Assembly: GCF_001513955.1 (NCBI RefSeq)
Contig: NZ_KQ948146.1
Coordinates: 98,476-162,475, forward strand
Source: Streptomyces pseudovenezuelae
GTDB lineage: Bacteria; Actinomycetota; Actinomycetes; Streptomycetales; Streptomycetaceae
Direction of reading: 5' to 3'
DNA length: 64,000 bases
Numbering within the stretch: the first letter of the stretch is position 1; the number at the start of each line of letters is the position of its first letter. The notes below the pieces were generated by a model. That model did no database searches. It had not been told where the DNA came from and worked only from the letters and a program-made list of their open reading frames with translations. Positions 53,586-62,255 of this stretch are shown here, piece by piece. A program made the position numbers and the translations under genes.

Positions 53586-56354
53586 TTGAACCCTGCCCGG
53601 CGAATATGTGTGACCGCCGTGGCGGTACTGGCGGCCCTGGCGGGATCGCCCGGACTGGCACAGGCTCAACAGCCTTCCCACGCGGGATCGTTGAGCGCGA
53701 CGAACGACGACGGACTGCCGCCGGGGTGGCGGATCGACGGGGAGCGCGGGGCACGTGAGCTGGTGTGGCGCGCGCCGAAGACCGTGCCCATGGGGGACGC
53801 ACGCGTCGAGTTCCGCACCGGGAACCGGCTGCTCGGAGTGCCGAGACCGGCGAAGGACGGGCGGACCTTCCGGCTCGCCCTCGACAAGGCCGCCGCGACC
53901 GGACTGACGGATCTGCAGGTCACCGCGGCGGGACGCCGGTTGGACGCGGCGGCCGAGGAGCCGCGCGAGACCGACGCACAGGGGGTGCGGCTCCCCGCGC
54001 AGGCACCGGCAAACGGTGTCGATCCCGGGAAGCCCGGTTCGTACCGCACGGTCACCGGCGAGTACGACCTCCCCCCGGTACGTCTGCCGGGATTCGCCAC
54101 CCCGGTCGAGATGCGCGCCCAGGTGGTGGCGCCGAAGGGTGCCACCGGCAGCCGGCCGCTCGCGCTGTTCCTGCACGGCCGTCACGCGACCTGCTACAAG
54201 CCGGGCAGCGAGGACGACGTGACCATCGACTGGCCCTGCGCCGAGGGCTACAAGCCGATCCCCAGCGACAAGGGCTATCTGCGCGACCAGAAACTCCTGG
54301 CCTCCCAGGGCTATGTGACCGTCTCGATCTCGGCCAACGGCATCAACGCCCAGGACTGGCAGGCCGAGGACGCCGGCGCACAGGCGCGCTCCTCGCTGGT
54401 ACGGCAGCATCTCGCCCGCTGGGCCGACTGGACCGCCCACCGCTCCACCGCCCCGGCGGTCGTACGCGAGGCACCGAAGGCGGATCTCTCCCGGGTCCTG
54501 CTCGTCGGCCACTCGCGCGGCGGCGAGGGCGTCAACCGGGCCGCCATGGACAGCCTCTACCCGCCGCCGGCAGCCGAGGACGGCTACCGGGGGCCGGTGC
54601 GCTGGAAGGTGCGCGGGACCGTGCTCATCGGACCGACGATCTTCGGCCAGAATCCGGTCGCCGACGTGCCGTCCGTGACCCTGCTGCCCGGCTGCGACGG
54701 CGATGTGTCGGACCTGCAGGGCGAGGACTTCGTCGACGGCACCCGCGGCGTCAGCAAGGGCACCGCGCTGCACAGCGCGGTCTACGTGGTCGGCGCCAAC
54801 CACAACTTCTTCAACAGCGAGTGGACCCCGGGCCAGGCCGAGGCGCCGGCCGACGACGACTTCGGGACCGACCCCGACCAGCGGGACCCGGTGTGCTCGC
54901 CGGGCGCCGCGACCCGGCTGACCGCCGCCCAGCAGCACAAGGCGGGCTCCACCTACATCGCCGCGGCGGCCCGGCTCTTCGTCGCCGGGGACAACCGGGT
55001 GCTTCCGCTGCTCGACGGTTCCGGCAGGCGGGCCCCCTCCGCCGACCCGGCACGGGTGCTGACCCACGCGGTCGGCGGCCGTCGTGTCGGCGGCTTCCTG
55101 CCCGACGCCGGTGCCAAGGTGACCGGAGCCCGGCTGTGCGCCGCGGTCGACCCGGACCCGGCGGCTGCCTGTCTGGCCCCGGACACCCCCGGCTCGTCCC
55201 CGCACTTCGCGTGGTGGGAGACGGAGAAGGAGACCGGCCGCGGCGCGGTGGACCTGAAGTGGTCCGCACCGGGCAGGGCCGCACGCGTCACCCCTGCCAA
55301 GCCGGTCTCCCTCCATGGCTCGCAGAAACTCGCGCTGCGGGTCTTCGTACCGCCGAACACCACCGGCACGACCTTCGACGTGTCCGTCACCGACTCCGCG
55401 AACCGCCGGGCCACGCTGGGCCGGGCCAGGGTGGCGGGCCTGCCGGGTTCCGAGCGGACCGCGTCCTACTGGGCGCAGGAGCTGCGGGTCCCGCTGACGG
55501 CGGCGACCAGGGCCGGGCTCGATCTCCGGCACGTCAAGTCCCTTGAGCTGACGCCCCGTTCGCGGTCCGGGCGGGCGTGGCTGATGGACGCCTGGGGTTG
55601 GGCGCCGGGTACGCCCGCGGTCAGGGCGGCCGCGATGCCCCGCGTCGACGTGGGCCGCACGGTCGTCAAGGAGGGCGACTCGGGCACCCGCACCTACCGG
55701 ATCCCGGTCAAGATCTCCGGGCACGGCAGCGGCAAGGTCCGGGTGTACGTCCTCGCCCCGGACAGCGGCCGGGCCGAGAGCAGGCTGGTCACCGTGCGGC
55801 CGGGCAGCAACGCGATCGACGTGCCGGTCGAGGTGAAGGGCGACACGGCCTACGGCGAGGACGTGCAGCACGACATCGCGGTCAAGGCCGTGCACAACGC
55901 CGTGGTCGGCGCGCACCGGGGCGGGCTCACCGCCCAGAACGACGACCCCGAGCCGGTGATCACCCTGTCGCCGGTCGCGGACCGGGTGACCGAGGGAGAG
56001 ACGCTGACCTGGCGGCTCTCCATCGACGCGCCCGTGACGGTGGACCTCTGGGAGCCGGTCCGGGTGCTTCCGGTCACCGAGGGCACCGAACTGTCCACCA
56101 AGGACGTGGACCCGCAGTGGCTCAAGGACTGGTCCGGTGACGTGCCCGACCCCGAGCGCCGGCTGTCCGACGCGAACCTGTGGGTGTGGCTGAACATCCC
56201 GCCCGGGAGCACCAGCGTGGACTTCGTCACGCCGACCGTCCGGGACCAGCTGGCCGAGCCGACCGAGTCGATGCGGGTCGCGCTGACCGACCGCAACGCC
56301 GAGCCGCTGCCCGACAGGCCGGCGCTGACCGGGACGGTGCTCGACAGGCCGTGA
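53586..56354 (+). CDS. Large secreted alpha/beta-hydrolase-like protein with C-terminal Calx-beta-like domains
   Basis: A 922-residue exported protein with a Sec signal peptide (VAVLAALAGSPGLAQAQ). The central part (about 130-480) is an alpha/beta-hydrolase: LALFLHGRHATCYK, then VTVSISANGINAQDWQAEDA and the nucleophile elbow VLLVGHSRGGEGVNRAA (Ser about 309). The C-terminal part (about 690-920) has beta-strand repeats typical of Calx-beta-like modules (VVKEGDSGTRTYRIPVKISG, VTEGETLTWRLSIDAPVTVD). Substrate unknown. TTG 53586 is chosen because GAGGAGAG precedes it. It is followed by a strong bidirectional hairpin. Confidence 0.82.
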   Translation: MNPARRICVTAVAVLAALAGSPGLAQAQQPSHAGSLSATNDDGLPPGWRIDGERGARELVWRAPKTVPMGDARVEFRTGNRLLGVPRPAKDGRTFRLALDKAAATGLTDLQVTAAGRRLDAAAEEPRETDAQGVRLPAQAPANGVDPGKPGSYRTVTGEYDLPPVRLPGFATPVEMRAQVVAPKGATGSRPLALFLHGRHATCYKPGSEDDVTIDWPCAEGYKPIPSDKGYLRDQKLLASQGYVTVSISANGINAQDWQAEDAGAQARSSLVRQHLARWADWTAHRSTAPAVVREAPKADLSRVLLVGHSRGGEGVNRAAMDSLYPPPAAEDGYRGPVRWKVRGTVLIGPTIFGQNPVADVPSVTLLPGCDGDVSDLQGEDFVDGTRGVSKGTALHSAVYVVGANHNFFNSEWTPGQAEAPADDDFGTDPDQRDPVCSPGAATRLTAAQQHKAGSTYIAAAARLFVAGDNRVLPLLDGSGRRAPSADPARVLTHAVGGRRVGGFLPDAGAKVTGARLCAAVDPDPAAACLAPDTPGSSPHFAWWETEKETGRGAVDLKWSAPGRAARVTPAKPVSLHGSQKLALRVFVPPNTTGTTFDVSVTDSANRRATLGRARVAGLPGSERTASYWAQELRVPLTAATRAGLDLRHVKSLELTPRSRSGRAWLMDAWGWAPGTPAVRAAAMPRVDVGRTVVKEGDSGTRTYRIPVKISGHGSGKVRVYVLAPDSGRAESRLVTVRPGSNAIDVPVEVKGDTAYGEDVQHDIAVKAVHNAVVGAHRGGLTAQNDDPEPVITLSPVADRVTEGETLTWRLSIDAPVTVDLWEPVRVLPVTEGTELSTKDVDPQWLKDWSGDVPDPERRLSDANLWVWLNIPPGSTSVDFVTPTVRDQLAEPTESMRVALTDRNAEPLPDRPALTGTVLDRP

Positions 56355-56391
56355 GCACACTGTCCTACGACAGCGTGAGGTGACCTTCGCT

Positions 56392-56418
56392 ACGGGGCCC
56401 GGTCCGACCGGGCCCCGT
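56392..56418. terminator. Bidirectional hairpin terminator
   Basis: ACGGGGCCCGGT (56392-56403) pairs perfectly with ACCGGGCCCCGT (56407-56418) around a 3-nt loop, between convergent genes ending at 56354 and 56425. Confidence 0.85.
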
Positions 56419-56424
56419 TCGTCA

Positions 56425-56805
56425 TCACAGGGTCACGCGGATCCCGACCGTGCCGTCTGCTCCCCGGCGCAGCTTGCTGCCGAGGAGCGTGACCCGGCCG
56501 AGAACGCCGTACTTCCGGGCCAGGAGCTTGCGGTAGCGGGCGGTGGTCGCCGCGTCACAGATCTCCGCGGTGGCCGGCATCTGGTCGCCGGTCGGGTTGC
56601 CCCGCAGGTCGCAGGGGCCGACGAGGACGTCCGCGCGGGCCCTGATCCGTTTCACCTTCCCCGCGTCGGCGACCGTCCACACGCCGAGCGTGTCCCCGTC
56701 GCGGACCACCCAGACGGGGGTGGCGACCGGCGTGCCGTTCTTGCGGAAGCTGGTGAGCAGCAGGTACTTGCCCTTGCCGAGCCGTTCAAGCTGCGTGTCG
56801 TCCAT
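56425..56805 (-). CDS. PPOX-class F420-dependent oxidoreductase-like protein
   Basis: A 126-residue split-barrel protein: LGKGKYLLLTSFRKNGTPVAT, then PVWVVRDGDTLGVWTVADAGKVKRIR and VLVGPCDLRGNP. Family members bind F420 or flavin and act as small reductases. ATG 56805 has no ribosome binding site. Instead a TAGACT element (minus strand, 56812-56817) lies 6 nt upstream, so the message is probably leaderless. Confidence 0.85.
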   Translation of the reverse strand: MDDTQLERLGKGKYLLLTSFRKNGTPVATPVWVVRDGDTLGVWTVADAGKVKRIRARADVLVGPCDLRGNPTGDQMPATAEICDAATTARYRKLLARKYGVLGRVTLLGSKLRRGADGTVGIRVTL

Positions 56806-56811
56806 GTCGCA

Positions 56812-56817
56812 AGTCTA
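56812..56817 (-). promoter_or_regulatory. Candidate -10 for a leaderless transcript of the PPOX gene
   Basis: TAGACT on the minus strand ends 6 nt before ATG 56805, which would place the transcription start at or next to the start codon. No convincing -35 is visible. Confidence 0.4.
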
Positions 56818-57124
56818 GGCAAACATGTTCGACCGGCGCAGGTGCGGCGCACGCTTCGGGGCTCGGGCCAGGGCTCGGGCTCGGCCCCGCACGAGCGGAG
56901 ACCCCTGTGCGCGAGGACCACTGTGCACGGAGACTCGCATGCACGGAGATCCGGCCAACACGCTTTGGGGTATGGCTGGTTGAGGCGCCTCGGCGGGATT
57001 TCGGCGCACAGGATCACCGGCTGTCGTGAACGCGCCCGGCCCGGGGCGCGTATGCAAGGAGGGTGCTCAACGACCGGAGGGCCCCGCGGTGCAGACACCG
57101 CTTGTTCTGGTTCGGGAGCCACGC

Positions 57125-58492
57125 ATGAGGCACGCACGACGACGGGTCGTCCGGCGAGTGACACGGCTGGCGGCAGTCGGCGGACTCCTCCTGGGAGGTG
57201 CGATGGTCACGCGAGCCGTGGCGAGCGAGCCTCCCGCGACCACCGCCGTGCCCCGCACCTACGCCATGAAGGCGGGGCAGACGGGAACGGATCTCGTGTC
57301 GCAACTCGGCAGCTCCCGTACCGCCGGCACCTGGATCGGCGCCGACGGCAAGCCGGTTGTCGCGGTCACCGACGAGCAGGCGGCCGCCGAGGTGCGCAAG
57401 GCCGGTGCGAAGGCGAAGGTCGTCGGGCACAGCATGGACGAGCTCAAGTCGGCGGCGAAGACCCTGCGTTCCGCGCCCCGGGTCGCCGGGACCGCGTGGT
57501 CCATGGACTACCGGACCAACGAGGTGGTGGTGCAGGGTGACAGCACCGTCTCGGCGTCCGACTGGGCCGCGATGGGGAAGGTCGCCCACGGGATCGGCGG
57601 TTTCGTCCGCATGGAGCGCACCGAGGGCAGCTTCACGCCCCGCCTGAACGGGGCCCAGCCGATCCTGTCGACCGGCGGACGCTGTTCGGCCGGCTTCAAC
57701 GTGACCAACGGTCAGAGCGACTTCATCCTCACGGCCGGGCACTGCGGACCCACCGGCTCCGTCTGGTTCGCGGACACCGGGGGCACCAACCAGCTCGGCA
57801 AGACGGTCAGCCAGAGCTTCCCCGGCAACGACTTCTCGCTGGTGCAGTACGCCAACGGGAAGGCGGGCGACGGCGCCGGTGTGGTGTTCATCGGCAACGG
57901 CAAGGGCGTGCAGATCACCGGCGCGGGCGATCCGTCCATCGGGCAGCGGGTGTTCCGCAGCGGCAGCACCAGCGGGCTGCGCGACGGTCAGGTGACGGGG
58001 GTCAACTCGACGGTGAACTACCCGGAGGGCACGGTCACCGGACTGATCGAGACGAACGTCTGCGCGGAGCCCGGGGACAGCGGCGGCCCGATGTTCTCCG
58101 AGGGGATCGCGCTCGGCATCACCTCGGGCGGCAGCGGTGACTGCACCCAGGGCGGTACGACGTTCTTCCAGCCGGTGACGAAGGCCCTGTCCGAGCTCGG
58201 CATGCAGCTGATCGTCTCGAACCCGGCCGCCGCGGGCGGCGCCTCTCCCGCGCCGTCGGCCACCTCCGCCCAGGGCTCGATCGCTCCGGGTGCCGCCTCT
58301 CCCGGCTCCTCGGCGGCGGTACAGGGGGCACAGGGGACGCCCCTGCTGAGCCGGCTCACGGACACCCGGAACGTCGGGCCCGGCCTGCTGGTCCTCGGAG
58401 GGAGCCTGATCGCGCTGGTGGCCACCCGGTACATCCGCTCGGAACAGGACCGCAAGGCGTATCAGCGGTACTACTCGGCGACGTGGGGCTGA
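57125..58492 (+). CDS. Streptogrisin-type S1 serine protease with C-terminal membrane anchor
   Basis: A 455-residue secreted protease. A signal peptide (RRVTRLAAVGGLLLGGAMVT) precedes a prodomain, then a chymotrypsin-fold catalytic domain with His in LTAGHC (about 205), Asp in NDFSLVQY (about 235) and Ser in EPGDSGGPM (about 318). The C terminus has a Ser/Ala/Pro-rich linker and a hydrophobic helix (GPGLLVLGGSLIALVATRYI) with a basic tail, which should tether the enzyme to the membrane. ATG 57125 has GGGAG 7 nt upstream; GTG 57089 with GGAGGG is a credible alternative. Confidence 0.9.
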   Translation: MRHARRRVVRRVTRLAAVGGLLLGGAMVTRAVASEPPATTAVPRTYAMKAGQTGTDLVSQLGSSRTAGTWIGADGKPVVAVTDEQAAAEVRKAGAKAKVVGHSMDELKSAAKTLRSAPRVAGTAWSMDYRTNEVVVQGDSTVSASDWAAMGKVAHGIGGFVRMERTEGSFTPRLNGAQPILSTGGRCSAGFNVTNGQSDFILTAGHCGPTGSVWFADTGGTNQLGKTVSQSFPGNDFSLVQYANGKAGDGAGVVFIGNGKGVQITGAGDPSIGQRVFRSGSTSGLRDGQVTGVNSTVNYPEGTVTGLIETNVCAEPGDSGGPMFSEGIALGITSGGSGDCTQGGTTFFQPVTKALSELGMQLIVSNPAAAGGASPAPSATSAQGSIAPGAASPGSSAAVQGAQGTPLLSRLTDTRNVGPGLLVLGGSLIALVATRYIRSEQDRKAYQRYYSATWG

Positions 58493-58701
58493 GACCCGGC
58501 CGTCCCGCCAGGCCGCGAGGTCGGCCGGCGGCACCCCGCACACCACGGGGACGCCGCCGCCGGTCCGGCCGAGGAAGGTGAGGGCGGCGAAGTGGGCAGG
58601 GCGGGGCGGGGCGGCGGACCGCCGAGGTCGATACGAGGAGAGGGCCCATCCCGTACGGGGGCCCGGAGGCGGGGCGGTGACGCCCCGCGGGGTCCGTCGG
58701 G

Positions 58702-58875
58702 TCAGGCCGCCCGGACCGGCTGCGGAGCGGCGGCGGCCCACTCCAGGACGAGGCGCTGATACTCCTCGCGCTGCTCGCCGCTCAGTGTCCCGCCCGCCCG
58801 GCGCCACAGGGCCCGGATCTCCTCGTTGACCTCGTCGGCCGATCGATCGGTCACGGGTTCAACAGTGGTGGACAT
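58702..58875 (-). CDS. Small hypothetical protein
   Basis: A 57-residue protein with the helical segment DEVNEEIRALWRRAGGTLSG followed by EEYQRLVLEWAAA. No known family. ATG 58875 lacks a ribosome binding site. A TATGCT element on the minus strand (58883-58888) ends 7 nt before it, consistent with a leaderless transcript. An in-frame ATG at 58887 would overlap that element. Confidence 0.7.
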   Translation of the reverse strand: MSTTVEPVTDRSADEVNEEIRALWRRAGGTLSGEQREEYQRLVLEWAAAAPQPVRAA

Positions 58876-58882
58876 GGTGTGA

Positions 58883-58888
58883 AGCATA
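58883..58888 (-). promoter_or_regulatory. Candidate -10 for a leaderless transcript
   Basis: TATGCT on the minus strand ends 7 nt upstream of ATG 58875, placing the transcription start at the start codon. The -35 region is not convincing. Confidence 0.4.
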
Positions 58889-59000
58889 CGGCTCCGGAAG
58901 TGAAGGCGCCGTGAGTAATCACACCAGAAACCGTCATATCGGACAGTGTTACTGATCACGCCCGGGTGCTGGCGCCCCCTGTCAAGACCTGTGGCCCGCT

Positions 59001-60161
59001 TCACACTTCGGCCGCACCGAGGACCAGCACCTGGATCGCCAGCACGGCGGCCCCCCGGGCCCAGTCGTGGAAGTCGGACACTCTCGTCTCCAGGTCGATC
59101 GGGGTGGCCAGGGGGTGGCGGTGGGAGCGGATCGCGTCCTCGACCGTCCTGCCCGCCACGTCCATCAGGCCGACGCCTTCTCCGGCCAGCATGATCTTCT
59201 GCGGCATGGCGAAGTTGGCGATCTGGGCGACCAGGACACCGAGGGCGCGCCCGGCCTCGTCGATGACGCGGGCGGGCATGGCGTCGCCGGCCGCGGCGAG
59301 GGCGAGGATCTCCTCGTAGGTGTGGTCGCGGCCGGTGGCGGCCTGCACCTGATAGCGGATGTTGGGAATGGTGAGCAGGGAGACCGCGCTGCCGCGGTTG
59401 CCGTCGGGCGTGAGGGGCCCATGGGGGTCGATGATCCAGTGCCGCCCGAAGCCGCGGTCCTCCTCGGCGTAGGGGACGCGCCGGCCGCCGATGACCAGGC
59501 CGTAGCCGATGCCGGCACCGATGGTGAGGACGACGAAGCGGTCGAGGCCGCGACCCGCGCCGAACCATGTCTCCGCCTCGACGAGGGCGGCCACGTCGTT
59601 CTCGACGACCACCGGCAACCCCGTGCGCTCCTCGACGAGTTCACCGAGGGGGACGTCCCGCCAGTGCAGGAAGGGGGACTCGCCGACCACGGCACGTTCC
59701 TGGACGAAGCCGCCGACCCCGATGCCAATGCCGGCGAGCCGTGGGTACGAGCGGGCCAGTTCGCGCGTCATCTCCGCGAGCAGGTCGGCGACTTCGGCGG
59801 GGTCGTGGCTTGCGAGGGGCCGGTCGTGGCGGGCGACGATCTCGCTCCGGAGGGTGGTGACGACGCCGTAGACCATGTCCTCGGTGATCTTGAAGCCGAT
59901 GAAGGACCGGGACTCGGCGACGACGTCGAGGGGTTGCGAGGGGCGCCCCTGGCGCACCTCGGCCGGGGCGCCCGCCTCGGGGACCTCGATCAGCAGACCC
60001 GACTCGATGAGCGGTTTGGTCAGCCGGGTGAGGCTGCCCGCGGAGAGGTCGAGCCGGTGGGCGAGTTCGGTGCGCGACAGCGGGCCGTGGACGAGCACCT
60101 CGATCGCCACCGAGCGCTCACCGGCGCTCAGGGGTAGCCAGCTGGCGGCAACTGCGGTCAT
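59001..60161 (-). CDS. ROK-family transcriptional regulator
   Basis: A 386-residue regulator. The winged HTH is SRTELAHRLDLSAGSLTRLTKPLIESGLL (about residues 32-60). The ROK domain has GIGIGVGGFVQER, VVVENDVAALVEAETWFGAG and VVLTIGAGIGYGLVIGGR. The zinc-site cysteines of classical ROK proteins are missing; the equivalent stretch is HWIIDPHGPLTPDGNRGSAV. ATG 60161 has GGGAG 10 nt upstream. It is divergent from the second sugar ABC operon and probably controls it through the two TTCTTTCG-containing sites in between. Confidence 0.9.
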   Translation of the reverse strand: MTAVAASWLPLSAGERSVAIEVLVHGPLSRTELAHRLDLSAGSLTRLTKPLIESGLLIEVPEAGAPAEVRQGRPSQPLDVVAESRSFIGFKITEDMVYGVVTTLRSEIVARHDRPLASHDPAEVADLLAEMTRELARSYPRLAGIGIGVGGFVQERAVVGESPFLHWRDVPLGELVEERTGLPVVVENDVAALVEAETWFGAGRGLDRFVVLTIGAGIGYGLVIGGRRVPYAEEDRGFGRHWIIDPHGPLTPDGNRGSAVSLLTIPNIRYQVQAATGRDHTYEEILALAAAGDAMPARVIDEAGRALGVLVAQIANFAMPQKIMLAGEGVGLMDVAGRTVEDAIRSHRHPLATPIDLETRVSDFHDWARGAAVLAIQVLVLGAAEV

Positions 60162-60183
60162 GAAGGTCAGACTCCCACATGAT

Positions 60184-60287
60184 TTCTTTCGACGTAAAAA
60201 CAACATGCCCAGATTAAGGCGGCGAGGCGGTACTGAAAAGATGTTGACCGACCTCTTGACGGGTGGATTCTTTCGCAACAAAAGTAA
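60184..60287. promoter_or_regulatory. Paired ROK operators in a divergent promoter region
   Basis: Two 20-bp sites with the same orientation and the pattern TTCTTTCG-N4-AAAA-N2-AA lie at 60184-60203 and 60268-60287, exactly 84 bp apart (about eight helical turns). One is close to each divergent start (60161 and 60331). Each is an imperfect dyad around the N4. Confidence 0.7.
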
Positions 60288-60330
60288 GTGGCCGAGGACG
60301 AGCCGCCACCGCAGACGAGGGAGTCTCCCG

Positions 60331-61296
60331 ATGACCATCGCCTCCAGCAGCCCTCCGTCGCGGCTGCCGCTCAGCGGCGCCGAAGGGGCACGGACCGAAC
60401 CGGGCACGGACCGGGCCTCCAGGCGGTCGAACGGGGGCGACGGGCGTCTGGCCGCGGTGTTCATCGCCCCGGCCCTCATCGGTTTCGTGGTCTTCCTGCT
60501 CTGGCCGACGCTGCGGGGCATCTATCTCAGCTTCACCCGCTTCAATCTGCTGACCCCCGCGGAGTGGGTCGGGTTCGCCAACTACGACCGGATGATCCAC
60601 GACCCCATCTTCTGGGAGTCGCTGAAGGTCACCGTGGAGTACGTGGTCATCAACATCGGCGTCCAGACGGTCTCCGCCCTCGCCATCGCCGTGCTCCTGC
60701 AGCGTCTGACACAGTCCCCGGTGCTGCGCGGGATCGTGCTGACGCCGTATCTGATGTCGAACGTCGTCGCGGGTCTGGTCTGGCTGTGGATCCTCGACAA
60801 CCAGCTCGGCATCGGCAACGAGATCATCGCCGGGCTCGGCTTCGACCGCGTCCCCTTCCTCGCCGACGAGACCTGGGCGATCCCGACGATCGCCCTGATC
60901 AACGTGTGGCGGCATGTCGGCTACACCGCGCTGCTGCTGTTCGCGGGCCTCATGGCCATCCCGAACGACATGTACGAGGCGGCGAAGGTGGACGGCGCGA
61001 GCGAGTGGCGGATGTTCTGGCGGATCACCATGCCCCTGCTGCGACCGGTGCTGGCGGTGGTTCTGATCATGACGGTGATCGGTTCGTTCCAGGTGTTCGA
61101 CACCGTCGCCGTGACGACCGCGGGCGGTCCGGCGAACGCGACCAACGTGCTCCAGTTCTACATCTACCAATCGGCCTTCGGCCGCTTCCAGTTCGGCTAC
61201 GCGTCCGCCATGTCCGTCGCCCTCCTGGTCGTGCTGAGCGCGATCACCGTCCTGCAGTACCGGCTCACCCGGGCCGGCCAGACCGATCTCGGCTGA
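60331..61296 (+). CDS. Sugar ABC transporter permease (MalF type), second system
   Basis: A 321-residue permease with six transmembrane segments after a hydrophilic tail. The EAA loop is EAAKVDGASEWRMFWRITMPLLRP, and SFQVFDTVAVTTAGGPANAT is the typical CUT1 segment. ATG 60331 has GAGGGAG 8 nt upstream. It is the first gene of the operon that continues with a second permease, binding protein and dehydrogenase, and is divergent from the ROK regulator. Confidence 0.93.
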   Translation: MTIASSSPPSRLPLSGAEGARTEPGTDRASRRSNGGDGRLAAVFIAPALIGFVVFLLWPTLRGIYLSFTRFNLLTPAEWVGFANYDRMIHDPIFWESLKVTVEYVVINIGVQTVSALAIAVLLQRLTQSPVLRGIVLTPYLMSNVVAGLVWLWILDNQLGIGNEIIAGLGFDRVPFLADETWAIPTIALINVWRHVGYTALLLFAGLMAIPNDMYEAAKVDGASEWRMFWRITMPLLRPVLAVVLIMTVIGSFQVFDTVAVTTAGGPANATNVLQFYIYQSAFGRFQFGYASAMSVALLVVLSAITVLQYRLTRAGQTDLG

Positions 61297-61312
61297 CCCG
61301 GAAGGACTCGAC

Positions 61313-62245
61313 ATGGCTGCCGTGACCAGCACCGCGACCACGACGACACGTGTACGGCCCACCGGGCGCCGCCCCCTCACCCCCGGCCGGGTCCTGGCCT
61401 GGACGGCGATGGGCGCGATCGTGCTCGTGACCCTGCTGCCCTTCTACTGGATCCTGCGCACCGCGCTGTCCTCCAACTCCGGGCTCGCCGCCCACGCCTC
61501 CGACCCGCTGCCGGTGGACCCGACCGGCACCGGATTCGCCCGCGCCCTGGGCCTGGAGTCCACGAAGGACGCGATCGCCCAGGGCGGCGCGGGCGGCGGG
61601 CTGAAGTTCTGGCGGTACCTGCTCAACTCGGTGGTCGTCTCGACCCTGGTGACGGTCTGCCAGATCTTCTTCTCCGCGATGGCCGCGTACGCCTTCGCCC
61701 GGCTGCGCTGGCGGGGCCGCGACCAGGTGTTCGCGCTGTTCCTGGCCGGGCTGATGGTGCCGACCATCTTCACCCTGCTGCCCAACTTCGTGCTCATCAA
61801 GGAACTCGGCCTGATCGACAACCTGTTGGGCATCGCGCTGCCCACGATGTTCATGACGCCGTTCGCGGTGTTCTTCCTGAGGCAGTTCTTCATGAACGTG
61901 CCCCGCGAGGTCGAGGAGGCGGCCCTGCTGGACGGTGCCGGAAAGGTGCGGATCTTCTTCCGGGTGCTGCTGCCGATGGCGTCCGCGCCGGTTCTCACCC
62001 TGGCCGTGCTGACGTACATCACGTCCTGGAACGACTACTTCTGGCCGCTGATGGTGTCCTACAGCGACAGCTCCCGCGTCCTGACCGTCGCGCTGGCCAT
62101 CTTCCGCGCCCAGACCCCGCAGTCGGGTGTCGACTGGTCGGGCCTCATGGCGGCGACGCTCATCGCCGCGCTGCCGATGCTGGTGCTGTTCGGGTTCTTC
62201 GCCCGCCGCATCGTGTCCACCATCAGCTTCACCGGGATCAAGTGA
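61313..62245 (+). CDS. Sugar ABC transporter permease (MalG type), second system
   Basis: A 310-residue permease. Seen are VLVTLLPFYWILRTALSSNSG, the EAA loop VEEAALLDGAGKVRIFFRVLLPMASAP and YITSWNDYFWPLMVSYSD. It begins 16 bp after its partner and ends 10 bp before the binding protein start. No ATPase gene follows, as is usual for MsiK-served systems of Streptomyces. Confidence 0.93.
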   Translation: MAAVTSTATTTTRVRPTGRRPLTPGRVLAWTAMGAIVLVTLLPFYWILRTALSSNSGLAAHASDPLPVDPTGTGFARALGLESTKDAIAQGGAGGGLKFWRYLLNSVVVSTLVTVCQIFFSAMAAYAFARLRWRGRDQVFALFLAGLMVPTIFTLLPNFVLIKELGLIDNLLGIALPTMFMTPFAVFFLRQFFMNVPREVEEAALLDGAGKVRIFFRVLLPMASAPVLTLAVLTYITSWNDYFWPLMVSYSDSSRVLTVALAIFRAQTPQSGVDWSGLMAATLIAALPMLVLFGFFARRIVSTISFTGIK

Positions 62246-62255
62246 GGGACTCCTG

